A DNA stretch of 64,000 nt from Pantoea sp. Lij88 (GTDB lineage Bacteria > Pseudomonadota > Gammaproteobacteria > Enterobacterales > Enterobacteriaceae): positions 1,674,001 to 1,738,000 of the forward strand of contig NZ_CP118269.1 of the NCBI RefSeq assembly GCF_030062155.1, given 5' to 3'. Below, piece by piece: positions 16,680 to 27,497 of this stretch. Position numbers and translations under genes: made by a program. Under the pieces are notes generated by a model. That model ran no database searches. It saw nothing but the letters and a program-made list of their open reading frames with translations, and was not told where the DNA came from. Position 1 is the stretch's first letter; each line of letters begins with the position of its first letter.

Positions 16680-19600
16680 TTACCCAATCGTCATCAGACT
16701 CGCATTACCACCAGCCGCCGCCGTATTCACACTCAGCGAACGCTCGATCAGCAGACGCTCCAGCAGCAGATTGGTCTCGCCACGGGCAAAGCCCTGCACC
16801 GACACAATCGCGCCGTCACGCGCCGCAATCTGTTCGCACAGGGTGCGCAGCTGATCGGCATCGCCGTGATAAATCACCGCATCAAACTCCGCCGTTAACG
16901 GGTCACGCGCCAGCGTAATGCGCGCTTTCACCGCATCAGGCAGCGAGGCGCGCAGGGCGCGATGCAGCTCATCGTCCTGCCACAGCGCTTTACTGCCGAC
17001 GCTGGTGACTGCCGCCAGCTGGATTAACGCATCCTGCTCGTTGTCCGCCAGACAGAGCACCTGATCGCGCGGCAACAGCGAGAAGGTGTTGCGCTCGCCC
17101 GTCGGGCCGGGCAGCAGACGGACGACGCCCGCCTGTGCCAGCTCGCCATAGTGGTGGCAGAGTTCAGCCAGTTCCGGCCTGTCTTTGGCCCAGTTGCTGA
17201 GTGCCTGATGCGGTGCCAGCAGTGCCTGACGCAGCGTGCTATCCGCCGGGCGTTCGGCATCCTGACGATCAAAGGTCAGACGCAGCGCGCTATCCGGGCG
17301 ATGGGCCAGCAGGCGGTAGAGATAGAGCGGACCACCGGCTTTCGGACCGGTTCCGGATAAGCCTTCGCCGCCAAACGGCTGCACGCCGACCACCGCGCCC
17401 ACCATGTTGCGGTTGACGTAAAGATTGCCGACCCTGGCGTTTGCCGTGACCTGCGCGATGGTCTCGTCGATGCGGGTATGCACACCCAGCGTCAGGCCAT
17501 AGCCGGAGGCGTTAATCTGCTCAACCAGCTTCGGCAGAGTAGTGCGGGTGAAGCGCACTACGTGCAGCACCGGTCCAAAAATCTCTTTATCCAGATCGCT
17601 GACCTGATTCAGTTCGATCAGCGTCGGCTTAACAAAGGTGCCGCTGTTCCACTCCCTGCTGTCCTGCGGGTTATCCTGCACCGCCTGATAAACCGTGAAG
17701 CCCTTGTTACGCATCGCCTGAATATGGCGATCGATATTGGCTTTCGCCTCGGCATCAATCACCGGGCCGATATCGGTTGAGAAGCGCTCCGGATTGCCCA
17801 TGCGGCACTCCGCCATCGCGCCACGCAGCATCTTCAGCGTATGGTCAGCGACATCTTCCTGAATGCAGAGCAGGCGCAGGGCAGAGCAGCGCTGTCCGGC
17901 ACTGTCGAAGGCAGAGGCGACGATATCGATCACTACCTGCTCCGTCAGCGCGGAAGAGTCGACGATCATCGCATTCATCCCGCCGGTTTCAGCAATCAGC
18001 GGCACCGGACGACCATGCTGGTCAAGGCGACCGGCCAGATTACGCTGTAGCAGCGTCGCGACCGCAGTCGAGCCGGTAAACATCACGCCACGCACCCGGT
18101 TATCCCCGGTCAGCTGTGCGCCGACGGTTTCACCCTGACCCGGCAGCAGTTGCAGCACGCCTGGCGGTACACCCGCATCCAGCAGGATCTGAACCGCCTG
18201 CGCAGCAATCAGCGGCGTCTGTTCAGCCGGTTTAGCCAGCACGCTATTACCCGCGGCCAGTGCGGCCGCAATCTGACCGGTAAAGATTGCCAGCGGGAAG
18301 TTCCACGGACTGATGCAGACCACCGGACCGAGCGGGCGATGGGTTTCGTTGTCGAAATCGTCGCGCACCATTCCGGCGTAGTAATAGAGGAAATCAACCG
18401 CTTCGCGCACTTCCGCGATGGCGTTGTTGTAGGTCTTGCCCGCTTCACGCACCAGAATGCCAAGCAGCTGCTGCATCTGGCCTTCCATAATCTGTGCGGC
18501 GCGTTCCAGAATCGCCGCACGCTCCTGCGGCGGGGTGGCAAACCAGATCGGTCCGCTGTTCACCGCGGCATCCAGCGCCGCAGAGACTTCCTGCTCTGTC
18601 GCTTCACGGACCTGGCCCACGCGATCGCCTGGTGCCGCTGGGTTCAGAATGTCGCGCAACGCGCCCGCACCCGCTTCACCGTCGATCATTGGCTCGGCCA
18701 GGCAGGGTTGTGCCGCGCTGCTCAGCAGGGCACTGGAAAGTGAGGCGAGACGGTGTTCGTTGGCCATATCCAGACCCGCAGAGTTGACGCGGTTCTCGCC
18801 ATACAGCTCGCGCGGCAGCGGGATCTTCGGATGCGGCAGGCCAATAGCACCTTCGCTGGCACCCAGTTTCTCGACGGCGGTTACCGGATCGGCCACCAGC
18901 TCATCAATCGGCAGCGAGGTATCAGCAATGCGGTTTACGAATGAGGTGTTGGCTCCGTTCTCCAGCAGACGACGAACCAGATAGGCCAGCAGGGTTTCAT
19001 GGGTACCGACCGGCGCATAGATGCGGCACGGACGATTAAGCTTGCCGTCCGCCACTTTGCCAACCACCTGCTCATACAGCGGTTCACCCATGCCGTGCAG
19101 GCACTGGAACTCATACTGACCGGGATAATAGTTATTGCCCGCCAGCTGATAAATCGCTGCCAGGGTGTGGGCGTTGTGGGTGGCGAACTGCGGATAGATC
19201 AGGCTGGGCACGGCCAGCAGTTTGCGGGCGCAGGCCAGGTAAGAGATATCGGTGTAAACCTTACGGGTGTAAACCGGATAGCCTTCGAGTCCTTCCATCT
19301 GGGCGCGCTTAATTTCGCTGTCCCAGTAGGCGCCTTTCACCAGACGGATCATCAGGCGACGGCGGCTGCGCTGCGCCAGATCGATCAGCTCATCAATCAC
19401 AAACGGACAGCGTTTCATGTAGGCCTGAATGACGAAGCCGATGCCGTTCCAGCCTTCCAGCTCTGGCTCGAAACAGAGTTTCTCAAGCATATCCAGCGAC
19501 AGTTCCAGCCGGTCAGCTTCTTCTGCGTCGATGTTAATACCGATGTCATAGGAGCGGGCCAGTAGCGTCAGTGATTTCAGAATAGGGTAGAGCTCTTCCA

Positions 19601-20627
19601 TCACGCGCTCATACTGTGCACGGCTGTAGCGGGGATGCAGTGCGGAGAGCTTGATGGAGATGCCCGGGCCTTCATAGATGCCACGGCCATTCGACGCTTT
19701 GCCGATGGCATGTATCGCCTGCTGATAAGAGAGCAGGTAGGCTTTGGCATCACCTGCGGTCAGGGCCGCTTCGCCCAGCATGTCATAGGAGTAGCGGAAG
19801 CCTTTCTCTTCCAGCTTGCGGGCATTGGCCAGCGCTTCGGCAATGGTTTCACCGGTGACGAACTGTTCACCCATAAGCCGCATCGCCATATCCACGCCTT
19901 TGCGGATTAGCGGCTCGCCACCTTTCCCGATAATGCGGTTCAGCGAGCTTGAGAGGTTGGCTTCGTTGTGGGTCGAGACCAGACGGCCGGTAAACAGCAG
20001 GCCCCAGGTCGCCGCATTGACGAACAGCGACGGGCTGCGTCCCAGATGTGACTGCCAGTTGCCGTTGCTGATCTTGTCGCGGATTAACGCATCGCGCGTT
20101 GGCTTGTCGGGAATACGCAGCAGCGCTTCGGCGAGGCACATCAGCGCCACACCTTCATGAGAGGAAAGGGAGAACTCCTGCAGCAGGCTTTGCACCATGC
20201 CAGCGCGTCCAGTTGCCCCTTTCTGGTGCCGCAGCTTGTCGGCGAGCTGGTAAGCCAGCTGATGGGTTTTCTCTGCCAGCGCCGCCGGTAAGCGCGCCTG
20301 CTCCAGCATCATTGGCACCGCATCGGTTTCCGGACGACGCCACGCGGCGGTCACGGCTGAACGGGTCACTGACTGAGGTAAAATCTGCTCTGCAAAGTCG
20401 AGGAACGGCTGGTGCGTCTCCTCTGGCTGGACATCATCGGACTCCGCGGCTGCCTGGGCAGAAAGCGGGAACTCCGGCACGGCATCGCCGCTTTCCAGCT
20501 GGCCCAGGTAGTTAAAGATCGCCTGTTTGATCAGCCAGTGTGGCGTGCGATCGATACGCTGCGCAGCCAGTTTGATGCGCTCGCGTGTCGCGTCATCCAG
20601 TTTTACACCCATGGTGGTTGTAGCCAT
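16680..20627 (-). CDS. putA: trifunctional PutA: transcriptional repressor, proline dehydrogenase, P5C dehydrogenase
   Basis: 1315-residue PutA (E. coli 1320) that oxidises proline to glutamate and, when proline is absent, represses put genes. N-terminal ribbon-helix-helix (about 1-47: TTTMGVKLDDATRERIKLAA), FAD-dependent proline dehydrogenase barrel (about 250-570), NAD-dependent P5C dehydrogenase (about 640-1120) with catalytic Glu in ETGGMNA and Cys in SAGQRCSALR, and a C-terminal domain ending NASLMTIG. The start matches the E. coli N-terminus. It is divergent from putP across a region with PutA-binding motifs. Confidence 0.98.
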   Translation of the reverse strand: MATTTMGVKLDDATRERIKLAAQRIDRTPHWLIKQAIFNYLGQLESGDAVPEFPLSAQAAAESDDVQPEETHQPFLDFAEQILPQSVTRSAVTAAWRRPETDAVPMMLEQARLPAALAEKTHQLAYQLADKLRHQKGATGRAGMVQSLLQEFSLSSHEGVALMCLAEALLRIPDKPTRDALIRDKISNGNWQSHLGRSPSLFVNAATWGLLFTGRLVSTHNEANLSSSLNRIIGKGGEPLIRKGVDMAMRLMGEQFVTGETIAEALANARKLEEKGFRYSYDMLGEAALTAGDAKAYLLSYQQAIHAIGKASNGRGIYEGPGISIKLSALHPRYSRAQYERVMEELYPILKSLTLLARSYDIGINIDAEEADRLELSLDMLEKLCFEPELEGWNGIGFVIQAYMKRCPFVIDELIDLAQRSRRRLMIRLVKGAYWDSEIKRAQMEGLEGYPVYTRKVYTDISYLACARKLLAVPSLIYPQFATHNAHTLAAIYQLAGNNYYPGQYEFQCLHGMGEPLYEQVVGKVADGKLNRPCRIYAPVGTHETLLAYLVRRLLENGANTSFVNRIADTSLPIDELVADPVTAVEKLGASEGAIGLPHPKIPLPRELYGENRVNSAGLDMANEHRLASLSSALLSSAAQPCLAEPMIDGEAGAGALRDILNPAAPGDRVGQVREATEQEVSAALDAAVNSGPIWFATPPQERAAILERAAQIMEGQMQQLLGILVREAGKTYNNAIAEVREAVDFLYYYAGMVRDDFDNETHRPLGPVVCISPWNFPLAIFTGQIAAALAAGNSVLAKPAEQTPLIAAQAVQILLDAGVPPGVLQLLPGQGETVGAQLTGDNRVRGVMFTGSTAVATLLQRNLAGRLDQHGRPVPLIAETGGMNAMIVDSSALTEQVVIDIVASAFDSAGQRCSALRLLCIQEDVADHTLKMLRGAMAECRMGNPERFSTDIGPVIDAEAKANIDRHIQAMRNKGFTVYQAVQDNPQDSREWNSGTFVKPTLIELNQVSDLDKEIFGPVLHVVRFTRTTLPKLVEQINASGYGLTLGVHTRIDETIAQVTANARVGNLYVNRNMVGAVVGVQPFGGEGLSGTGPKAGGPLYLYRLLAHRPDSALRLTFDRQDAERPADSTLRQALLAPHQALSNWAKDRPELAELCHHYGELAQAGVVRLLPGPTGERNTFSLLPRDQVLCLADNEQDALIQLAAVTSVGSKALWQDDELHRALRASLPDAVKARITLARDPLTAEFDAVIYHGDADQLRTLCEQIAARDGAIVSVQGFARGETNLLLERLLIERSLSVNTAAAGGNASLMTIG

Positions 20628-20683
20628 GACTCCAGAGCTCCTTGATAGTGGTTCGATACGGCGTTGGCTGCACTATCACTTAA

Positions 20684-20871
20684 GTTGCAACTTTGTGCAA
20701 CCGTGTTAAATGTGAGCCAGTTAACACCCTTTTAAAGTCGCCGATTGTTAAATTTTGCAATGCGGCACGGATATTGCTGCAAGATCCTCGCCAGGTTGGC
20801 AGGCCCGATAAAATGCGGGTTTCAGGCAGGTAATACGGTGGTGCAACCGGATAACTGTGAGCGAGTGCAAC
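20684..20871. promoter_or_regulatory. PutA operator sites in the putA-putP control region
   Basis: The PutA ribbon-helix-helix is known to recognise GTTGCA. That hexamer, on either strand, occurs in AGTTGCAACT (20684-20691) and as TGCAAC at 20696-20701, 20842-20847 and 20866-20871. The sites form a pair near putA and a pair nearer putP. The rest of the 450-base gap (20628-21078) holds the two promoters but no gene I can support. Confidence 0.8.
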
Positions 20872-21078
20872 CTATCAGCACGTTTTCACAAACGGTTAGT
20901 GAAATCACTGTAACGCCTGTGTTAAATCCATTGTGCGCACAACGCCTTTCCGGCAGGATACCGCGCCGCTGGGACATGACTGACGCCCAGACGAAGAAAA
21001 TCGGCCCGTTCTGCCCCGTTCCGGCAGGCGGGTAGCTGGCGATTTCTCTGGGATATCAAATAATAAGTGGAGAGACAG

Positions 21079-22563
21079 ATGAGTGTAAGTACACCAATGC
21101 TGGTGACCTTTTTGGTTTATATTCTTGGGATGGTATTAATCGGTTTTGCGGCTTATCGCTCGACCAAAAACTTCGATGATTACATCCTCGGTGGCCGCAG
21201 CCTGGGTAGCGTGGTCACGGCACTCTCTGCCGGTGCATCCGATATGAGCGGCTGGCTGCTGATGGGCTTACCGGGCGCCATCTTTATCTCCGGTATCTCT
21301 GAAAGCTGGATTGCGATTGGCCTGACTATCGGTGCCTGGCTGAACTGGAAAATCGTGGCGGGTCGCCTGCGCGTTCAGACCGAGCATCACAACAACGCGT
21401 TGACGCTGCCGGACTTCTTTACCAGCCGCTTTGAAGACCACAGTAAAATTCTGCGTGTGATCTCCGCTATCGTTATCCTGGTGTTCTTCACTATCTATTG
21501 CGCCTCGGGCGTGGTGGCCGGTGCGCGTCTGTTTGAAAGCACCTTTGGTATGAGTTACCAGACTGCCCTGTGGGCCGGTGCAGCGGCGACCATCCTCTAT
21601 ACGCTGGTGGGCGGTTTCCTGGCGGTGAGCTGGACCGATACCGTTCAGGCGAGCCTGATGATTTTTGCGCTGATCCTGACGCCGGTGTTTGTGATTATCG
21701 CGGTCGGCGGCTGGTCCGATTCGATGGCGGTGATTGAGGCGAAGAGCCTGGAAAACCTCGACATGCTCAAAGGGCTGAACTTCGTCGCGGTGATCTCGCT
21801 GCTCGGCTGGGGTCTGGGTTACTTCGGGCAGCCGCATATTCTGGCGCGCTTTATGGCGGCAGATTCACATCGTTCAATCCGTACCGCGCGCCGCATCGGT
21901 ATGACCTGGATGGTGCTCTGCCTGGCAGGTGCGGTCGCGGTGGGCTTCTTTGGAATTGCCTACTTCCAGAACAACCCGACGCTGGCAACCGGCGTTAACG
22001 ACAACGCTGAGCGTGTCTTTATCGAGCTGGCACGCATCCTGTTCAACCCATGGATTGCCGGTATTCTGCTCTCTGCGATTCTGGCGGCGGTGATGTCCAC
22101 GCTGAGCTGTCAGCTGCTGGTCTGCTCCAGCGCCCTGACGGAAGACCTCTATAAAGGCTTCCTGCGTAAAAATGCCAGCCAGAAAGAGCTGGTGTGGGTA
22201 GGGCGTCTGATGGTGCTGCTGGTGGCGCTGATTGCAATCGCGCTGGCGGCTAACCCGGAAAACCGCGTGCTGGGCCTGGTAAGCTACGCCTGGGCGGGCT
22301 TTGGTGCGGCGTTTGGTCCGGTCGTGCTGTTTGGCGTCTGCTGGAAGCGCATGAACCGTAACGGTGCGCTGGCGGGTATGATTATCGGCGCGCTGACCGT
22401 GCTGGTGTGGAAACAGTATGGCTGGCTGGGCCTGTATGAAATCATCCCTGGCTTCATCTTTGCCAGCATTGCGATTGTGGTCTTCAGTCTGATGGGACGT
22501 GAGCCATCAGCTGAAGCGCAGCAGCGCTTTGCCGCCGCTGAGGCCGAATTCCAGACCAAATAA
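21079..22563 (+). CDS. putP: sodium/proline symporter
   Basis: Inner-membrane Na+/proline symporter of the SSS family, 494 residues and about 13 hydrophobic segments. The N-terminus STPMLVTFLVYILGM and the conserved DDYILGGRSLG and SAGASDMSGWLLMGLPGA segments match E. coli PutP closely. A GTG at 21067 is in frame, but GGAGAG at 21069-21074 sits before ATG 21079. It supplies proline to PutA. Confidence 0.97.
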   Translation: MSVSTPMLVTFLVYILGMVLIGFAAYRSTKNFDDYILGGRSLGSVVTALSAGASDMSGWLLMGLPGAIFISGISESWIAIGLTIGAWLNWKIVAGRLRVQTEHHNNALTLPDFFTSRFEDHSKILRVISAIVILVFFTIYCASGVVAGARLFESTFGMSYQTALWAGAAATILYTLVGGFLAVSWTDTVQASLMIFALILTPVFVIIAVGGWSDSMAVIEAKSLENLDMLKGLNFVAVISLLGWGLGYFGQPHILARFMAADSHRSIRTARRIGMTWMVLCLAGAVAVGFFGIAYFQNNPTLATGVNDNAERVFIELARILFNPWIAGILLSAILAAVMSTLSCQLLVCSSALTEDLYKGFLRKNASQKELVWVGRLMVLLVALIAIALAANPENRVLGLVSYAWAGFGAAFGPVVLFGVCWKRMNRNGALAGMIIGALTVLVWKQYGWLGLYEIIPGFIFASIAIVVFSLMGREPSAEAQQRFAAAEAEFQTK

Positions 22564-22580
22564 GCGAAGCGTTAACCGGC

Positions 22581-22613
22581 AAGGCCCGTCCCGCAAGGGG
22601 CGGGCCTTTTTGT
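22581..22613 (+). terminator. putP terminator
   Basis: GGCCCGTCCC-GCAA-GGGGCGGGCC stem followed by TTTTTGTT, 20 bases after the putP stop. Confidence 0.9.
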
Positions 22614-22674
22614 TACAAAGATAAATCACCCAAAGATGAAATTATCTCCGCCAGTAACTTGTTTTTTTCGCAGC

Positions 22675-22693
22675 GATAATGATAATCGGTATC
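22675..22693 (+). promoter_or_regulatory. Fur box upstream of efeU
   Basis: GATAATGATAATCGGTATC matches the 19-base consensus GATAATGATAATCATTATC at 17 positions. It lies 61 bases before the efeU start, implying iron repression of efeUOB. Confidence 0.9.
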
Positions 22694-22753
22694 GTTTACA
22701 CTTTACCTGTTTTTACTGTTTATTGACGCTGCTTAACATTTAAGAGGTTGGCG

Positions 22754-23578
22754 ATGTTTGTTCCTTTTCTCATCATGCTGCGCGAAGGGCTCGAAGCCGC
22801 GCTGATTGTCAGCCTGATTGCCAGCTATCTCAAGCGCACCCAGCGCACCCAGTGGTTCCCGGCGATGTGGGCGGGCGTGTTTATCGCCGCTGCGCTCTGT
22901 CTGGGCCTGGGTCTGTTCATCAATGCCACCACCGGTGAGTTCCCGCAAAAAGAGCAGGAGCTGTTTGAAGGCATCGTGGCGCTGATTGCGGTAGTAATTC
23001 TTACCTCAATGGTGTTCTGGATGCGCAAAGTCGCCCGCAATATCCGGGTCGAGCTGGAGCAGGCGGTCGATCAGGCGCTGCAACGCTCCGGCCGGGGCGG
23101 TCTGGCGCTGGTGCTGATGGTGTTTCTGGCCGTAGCTCGTGAAGGGCTGGAGTCGGTGTTCTTCCTGCTGGCGGCCTTTACCCAGGATGTCGGTTATGCG
23201 CCGCCGATTGGCGCGGTGCTGGGGCTGGCAACGGCGGTCGTGCTGGGCATGCTGCTCTACTGGGGCGGTATCCGCCTGAATATGGCGCATTTCTTCCGCT
23301 GGACCAGCGTGTTCATCCTGTTTGTCGCCGCGGGCCTGGCAGCCGGTGCGATTCGCGCCTTCCACGAAGCGGGCTTATGGAATCGCTTTCAGGATGTGGC
23401 CTTCGATCTCAGCAATACCTTATCGACCCATTCGCTGTTCGGCACCCTGCTGGAAGGGATTCTGGGTTATCAGGAGACGCCAAGCGTCAGTGAAGTGACG
23501 GTTTACTTCGTCTACCTGATCCCGGCGCTGATTCTGTTCTTTATGCCTGCGCGTCCTGCTGCGTCGGCCACGGTTTAA
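22754..23578 (+). CDS. efeU: ferrous iron permease EfeU
   Basis: 274-residue inner-membrane iron permease (FTR1/OFeT family) with seven hydrophobic segments. The two iron-binding REGLE motifs are present, in [10 protein letters not shown] near residue 8 and in [10 protein letters not shown] near 130. An in-frame TTG at 22748 exists, but AAGAGG sits 6 bases before ATG 22754. First gene of efeUOB. The E. coli K-12 gene is frameshifted; this copy is intact. Confidence 0.96.
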   Translation: MFVPFLIMLREGLEAALIVSLIASYLKRTQRTQWFPAMWAGVFIAAALCLGLGLFINATTGEFPQKEQELFEGIVALIAVVILTSMVFWMRKVARNIRVELEQAVDQALQRSGRGGLALVLMVFLAVAREGLESVFFLLAAFTQDVGYAPPIGAVLGLATAVVLGMLLYWGGIRLNMAHFFRWTSVFILFVAAGLAAGAIRAFHEAGLWNRFQDVAFDLSNTLSTHSLFGTLLEGILGYQETPSVSEVTVYFVYLIPALILFFMPARPAASATV

Positions 23579-23633
23579 TCAGACAATTTTTGGGCGCGTC
23601 CGCCGCGCCTGCAACTTAACAGGGAATATCGAG

Positions 23634-24746
23634 ATGACAATGCGTTTTCGCCGCAAGGCACTGCTGCTTCCTCTGCTGGCAATCTCCGCTTCCGCGGCTG
23701 CGGCGGTTCCTCAGGTTACCGTCAGCGTTAACGACAAGCAGTGTGAGCCGATGAGCTTAACGGTCAAGGCCGGCAAGACTCAGTTCCTGATTAAAAACAA
23801 CAGCCAGAAAGCGCTGGAGTGGGAAATCCTGAAAGGCGTGCTGGTGGTTGAAGAGCGTGAGAACATCGCGCCGGGCTTCAGCCAGAAGCTGACCGCCAAT
23901 CTGGAAGCGGGCGAATATGAGATGACCTGTGGCCTGCTGAGCAATCCCAAAGGCAAGCTGATTGTGAAGGGCGAGGGCACCGCGACAGGCAGCACTTCCG
24001 CACGTATGCAGCTTGAAGGCCCGATCACCGCCTATAAAGCGTATGTGACAGAGCAGGTGAACCAGCTGGTAAGCAACACCCAGGTGTTCACGGATGCGGT
24101 TAAAGCGGGTGATGTGGAAAAAGCCAAAGCGCTGTTCGCTCCAACGCGTCAGTACTACGAGCGCATTGAGCCGATTGCTGAGCTGTTCTCCGACCTCGAC
24201 GGCAGCATTGATGCCCGTGAAGATGACTACGAGAAGAAAGCGGCCGATCCTAAGTTCACCGGTTTCCACCGTCTTGAGAAAGCGCTGTTCGCTGACAACA
24301 GCACCAAAGACATGGCGGACTACGCTGATAAGCTGAACAAAGATGTGAAAGATTTGCAGGTGCGCATCAGTGAACTGGCCTTCCCGCCAGCCAAAGTCGT
24401 CGGCGGCGCAGCCGGGCTGATTGAAGAAGTGGCCTCCAGCAAAATCTCCGGCGAAGAAGATCGCTACAGCCGTACTGATCTGTGGGACTTCCAGGCCAAC
24501 ATCGATGGCGCACAGAAAATTGTTGAACTGCTGCGTCCTCTGGTGAGCAAAGCGAATCCGCAGCTGCTGGCCAAGGTTGACGCCAACTTCAAAAAAGTGG
24601 ATGCGATCCTGAGCAAATACCGCACCAAAACCGGTTTCGAATCCTATGAGAAACTGACCAGCGCCGACCGCAACGCGCTGAAAGGACCGATCACCGCGCT
24701 GGCGGAAGATCTTTCATTACTTCGTGGCACCCTGGGTCTGGATTAA
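23634..24746 (+). CDS. efeO: iron uptake periplasmic protein EfeO
   Basis: 370-residue periplasmic partner of EfeU. Signal peptide (about 1-24, [15 protein letters not shown]), N-terminal cupredoxin-like domain (about 27-115) with Cys37 and CGLL, and a C-terminal M75 peptidase-like domain with the HxxE motif (HRLEKALF, near 220). It lies 55 bases after efeU and 2 bases before efeB. Confidence 0.96.
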   Translation: MTMRFRRKALLLPLLAISASAAAAVPQVTVSVNDKQCEPMSLTVKAGKTQFLIKNNSQKALEWEILKGVLVVEERENIAPGFSQKLTANLEAGEYEMTCGLLSNPKGKLIVKGEGTATGSTSARMQLEGPITAYKAYVTEQVNQLVSNTQVFTDAVKAGDVEKAKALFAPTRQYYERIEPIAELFSDLDGSIDAREDDYEKKAADPKFTGFHRLEKALFADNSTKDMADYADKLNKDVKDLQVRISELAFPPAKVVGGAAGLIEEVASSKISGEEDRYSRTDLWDFQANIDGAQKIVELLRPLVSKANPQLLAKVDANFKKVDAILSKYRTKTGFESYEKLTSADRNALKGPITALAEDLSLLRGTLGLD

Positions 24747-24748
24747 TC

Positions 24749-26026
24749 ATGAGTCGTAAGGAAGATGACGCGCAGCCAGCGCGTCGTCGTTTACTGAAAG
24801 GTCTGGGCCTGCTGGGCGGTGCAGCGGCCATCGGCGGCGGCTGTCCGTTCCATGCCGCGGCTGCAGACAGTTTTTCGCCGGGTACGGTGACGCCGCAGGC
24901 GCGGCAGCAGACGCAGCCGTTTTACGGTCAGCATCAGGCGGGCATCACGACGCCTCAGCAGGCTTCCATGATGCTGGTGGCGTTTGACCTGCTCAGCAGC
25001 GACAAAGCCGAGCTGAAGCGTCTGTTTCAGCTGCTGACCCAGCGTATCGCCTTTCTCACTGCGGGCGGTCCGGCACCTGCGGTCACCAATCCGCAACTGC
25101 CGCCGATGGATTCCGGCATTCTTGGGGCGACTATCGCGCCGGATAATCTGACGATTACCGTGTCGGTCGGCAATGCGCTGTTTGATGAGCGCTTTGGCTT
25201 AGCGCCTCACAAGCCGAAAAAATTGCAGCCGATGACGCGCTTCCCCAATGATTCGCTTGATGCCAGTCAGTGTCATGGCGATCTGCTGTTGCAGATCTGT
25301 GCCAACACGCAGGATACGGTGATTCATGCTCTGCGCGACATCATCAAGCATACACCTGACCTGCTTGGCGTACGCTGGCGTCGCGAAGGCTTTATCTCCG
25401 ATCACGCGGCACGCAGTCAGGGGCAGGAGACGCCGATCAATCTGCTGGGCTTCAAAGATGGCACCGCCAATCCGGATACCCACAATCCTGCGCTGATGAA
25501 TCAGCTGCTGTGGGTAACCGCCGACCAGGATGAACCGGCCTGGGCGCGCAATGGCAGCTATCAGGCCGTGCGGCTCATCCGTTTTCACGTTGAGATGTGG
25601 GATCGCACACCGCTGGGTGAGCAGCAGACTATTTTTGGACGCGAGAAGCTGAGCGGCGCGCCACTGGGGATGAAGCATGAACATGACGTCCCGGATTACG
25701 CCCGTGACCCGGATGGCGATGTGATTGCACTGGATGCGCACATCCGTCTGGCGAATCCCCGCACGCCAGAGACCGCCAGCAGCCTGATGCTGCGACGCGG
25801 TTACAGCTACTCGGCGGGTATCTCCGCATCCGGCCAGCTGGAGATGGGGTTGCTGTTCGTCTGCTATCAGCACGATCTGGAGCGCGGTTTCCTCACAGTG
25901 CAGCAGCGTCTGAACGGCGAAGCGCTGGAAGAATATATCCGGCCATTCGGTGGCGGTTACTTTTTCGTTTTACCCGGTATCCCCGACGCCAGCCATTATT
26001 TAGCGCAGTCGTTGCTGGAAGCCTGA
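24749..26026 (+). CDS. efeB: Tat-exported DyP-type haem peroxidase EfeB
   Basis: 425-residue peroxidase acting with EfeO/EfeU in the periplasm. Twin-arginine signal with [13 protein letters not shown] near residues 12-24. DyP-family signatures are the [10 protein letters not shown] catalytic Asp motif near 235 and the haem-ligand region [12 protein letters not shown] near 285. The enzyme is reported to promote iron acquisition. Last gene of efeUOB. Confidence 0.96.
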   Translation: MSRKEDDAQPARRRLLKGLGLLGGAAAIGGGCPFHAAAADSFSPGTVTPQARQQTQPFYGQHQAGITTPQQASMMLVAFDLLSSDKAELKRLFQLLTQRIAFLTAGGPAPAVTNPQLPPMDSGILGATIAPDNLTITVSVGNALFDERFGLAPHKPKKLQPMTRFPNDSLDASQCHGDLLLQICANTQDTVIHALRDIIKHTPDLLGVRWRREGFISDHAARSQGQETPINLLGFKDGTANPDTHNPALMNQLLWVTADQDEPAWARNGSYQAVRLIRFHVEMWDRTPLGEQQTIFGREKLSGAPLGMKHEHDVPDYARDPDGDVIALDAHIRLANPRTPETASSLMLRRGYSYSAGISASGQLEMGLLFVCYQHDLERGFLTVQQRLNGEALEEYIRPFGGGYFFVLPGIPDASHYLAQSLLEA

Positions 26027-26041
26027 TTAATTTTCAATCAC

Positions 26042-26073
26042 GGTGGGCGAGCCGGTCTCCGGCCGCCCACATT
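26042..26073 (+). terminator. hairpin after efeB
   Basis: GTGGGCG..GCCGG paired with CCGGC..CGCCCAC shortly after the efeB stop; only a weak T-run follows, so it could be a terminator or a 3'-end stabiliser. Confidence 0.55.
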
Positions 26074-26596
26074 TCAGTTTCAGCGCTTTGCTTGCTGAGT
26101 TTAAACTGAGATTTCGCGGGTGTACTGCTTATATAAAATATGCTAATCCACTGTAATACAGGGTTTTTACATTTTGGCGTAAAAGAAATACCGACCCGTG
26201 ATGAGCAATTCCTTTGCCAGCAGTTAAAATTACTATTGCAAACCTCTAACGAAATGATGCACTTTATTCAACAGGCGTAATCGGATGTGTCGATGTATCA
26301 CACTGGAGTTCGCGCATGGGTCGAGTCTTTTATGGAACGTCACTGTCACTGAATAAATTGCGCCTGACCGCGAGGGCAATTCTGCCTCGTTATTTCTCCC
26401 TCTCCTCAACCTATTCTTTTGTCTTATCGCATCCTGTTTTATCCGGTGTTCAGCCTCGCCACTGCGTTGCTGCATACCCACTATCCTGTCCTGTCATGGC
26501 TCTAAAGGAAGCCAACTGAAACCTCTAAAGCGTTCACGTAATCGCAACGGGCCACCGGCCTCGCGCGGGAAATGAAACCAACTGAAAGGTGCCACT
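26074..26596. other. efeB-phoH intergenic region
   Basis: About 520 bases. It includes an AT-rich stretch around 26130-26190 (CTTATATAAAATATGC) that could hold a promoter. Single Pho-box-like half sites appear (CTGTCAC at 26343, CTGTCAT at 26491) but no properly spaced pair. A 67-codon frame at 26316 lacks coding character. No gene is supported. Confidence 0.4.
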
Positions 26597-27385
26597 ATGG
26601 GAAGACAGAAAGCAGTGATCAAAGCGCGTCGTGAAGCCAGAAGAGTGCTTCGTAGTGACTCACGCAGTCATCGTCAGCGCGAAGAAGAGTCGGTCACTTC
26701 GCTGGTGCATATGAGTGGACTGGATGCAATTGGCATGGCGCGCGATACGCGCGACCGGTTACCGATTGAAGCCCGTAATGAAGCTCAGGCGCACTATCTT
26801 AATGCCATAGGAACGAAACAGCTGATCTTCGCAACAGGTGAAGCCGGATGCGGTAAAACCTGGATCAGTGCTGCGAAAGCAGCTGAGGCCCTGATTAATA
26901 AGGATATCGACAGGATTATCGTTACGCGCCCGGTACTTCAGGCAGATGAGGATTTGGGATTCCTGCCCGGTGATATTTCTGAGAAATTCGCCCCTTATTT
27001 CCGCCCGGTTTATGACATTCTGGTTAAACGTCTTGGCGCATCATTTATGCAATATTGTCTGCGTCCGGAAATTGCCAAGGTAGAGATTGCGCCCTTCGCC
27101 TATATGCGTGGCCGCACCTTTGAAAATGCTGTGGTGATTCTGGACGAGGCGCAGAACGTGACCGCCGCGCAGATGAAAATGTTCCTGACCCGACTGGGCG
27201 AAAATGTCACAGTCATTGTTAACGGCGATATTACCCAGTGCGACTTGCCCGCTGGGGTGCCTTCCGGTCTCGCGGACGCGCTGGCGCGTTTTGAAGAGGA
27301 CGAGATGGTTGGCATTGTGCGCTTTGGCAAAGAGGATTGTGTGCGTTCTGCGCTGTGTCAGCGCACCCTGCACGCATACAGCTAG
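26597..27385 (+). CDS. phoH: PhoH family ATPase
   Basis: 262-residue cytoplasmic PhoH (PsiH): P-loop GEAGCGKTWIS near residues 80-90, PRPV-type segment VTRPVLQADEDLGFLPGD, Walker B VVILDEAQN near 183 and NGDITQCDLP. The helicase-like ATPase is phosphate-starvation inducible in E. coli, with poorly defined biochemical role. It follows efeUOB as in E. coli. Confidence 0.93.
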   Translation: MGRQKAVIKARREARRVLRSDSRSHRQREEESVTSLVHMSGLDAIGMARDTRDRLPIEARNEAQAHYLNAIGTKQLIFATGEAGCGKTWISAAKAAEALINKDIDRIIVTRPVLQADEDLGFLPGDISEKFAPYFRPVYDILVKRLGASFMQYCLRPEIAKVEIAPFAYMRGRTFENAVVILDEAQNVTAAQMKMFLTRLGENVTVIVNGDITQCDLPAGVPSGLADALARFEEDEMVGIVRFGKEDCVRSALCQRTLHAYS

Positions 27386-27414
27386 CGTTTGATTGAGTAG
27401 AAGTGTAGCGCCCA

Positions 27415-27440
27415 AACCCGGCTCCGGCCGGGTTTTCTTT
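27415..27440 (+). terminator. phoH terminator
   Basis: AACCCGGC-TCC-GGCCGGGTT type hairpin followed by TTCTTTT, 30 bases after phoH. Confidence 0.85.
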
Positions 27441-27497
27441 TCAGGGTTCAGGGCGGTGCCCGCGGTCGTACTCACATACCGGTCAGCGTGCAACAGG

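Noticed and set aside
16680..20627. Possible frameshift or fusion in the 1315-codon putA
   Set aside because: Length and domain order are normal for trifunctional PutA of enterobacteria.
20745..21035. 96-codon plus-strand frame between putA and putP
   Set aside because: Lies over the PutA operator region, lacks a ribosome site and protein-like composition.
26341..26500. Pho box for phoH
   Set aside because: Only isolated CTGTCA half sites were found, without the 11-base repeat spacing expected for PhoB.
26316..26519. 67-codon frame upstream of phoH
   Set aside because: No ribosome site or recognisable domain; more likely phoH leader DNA.
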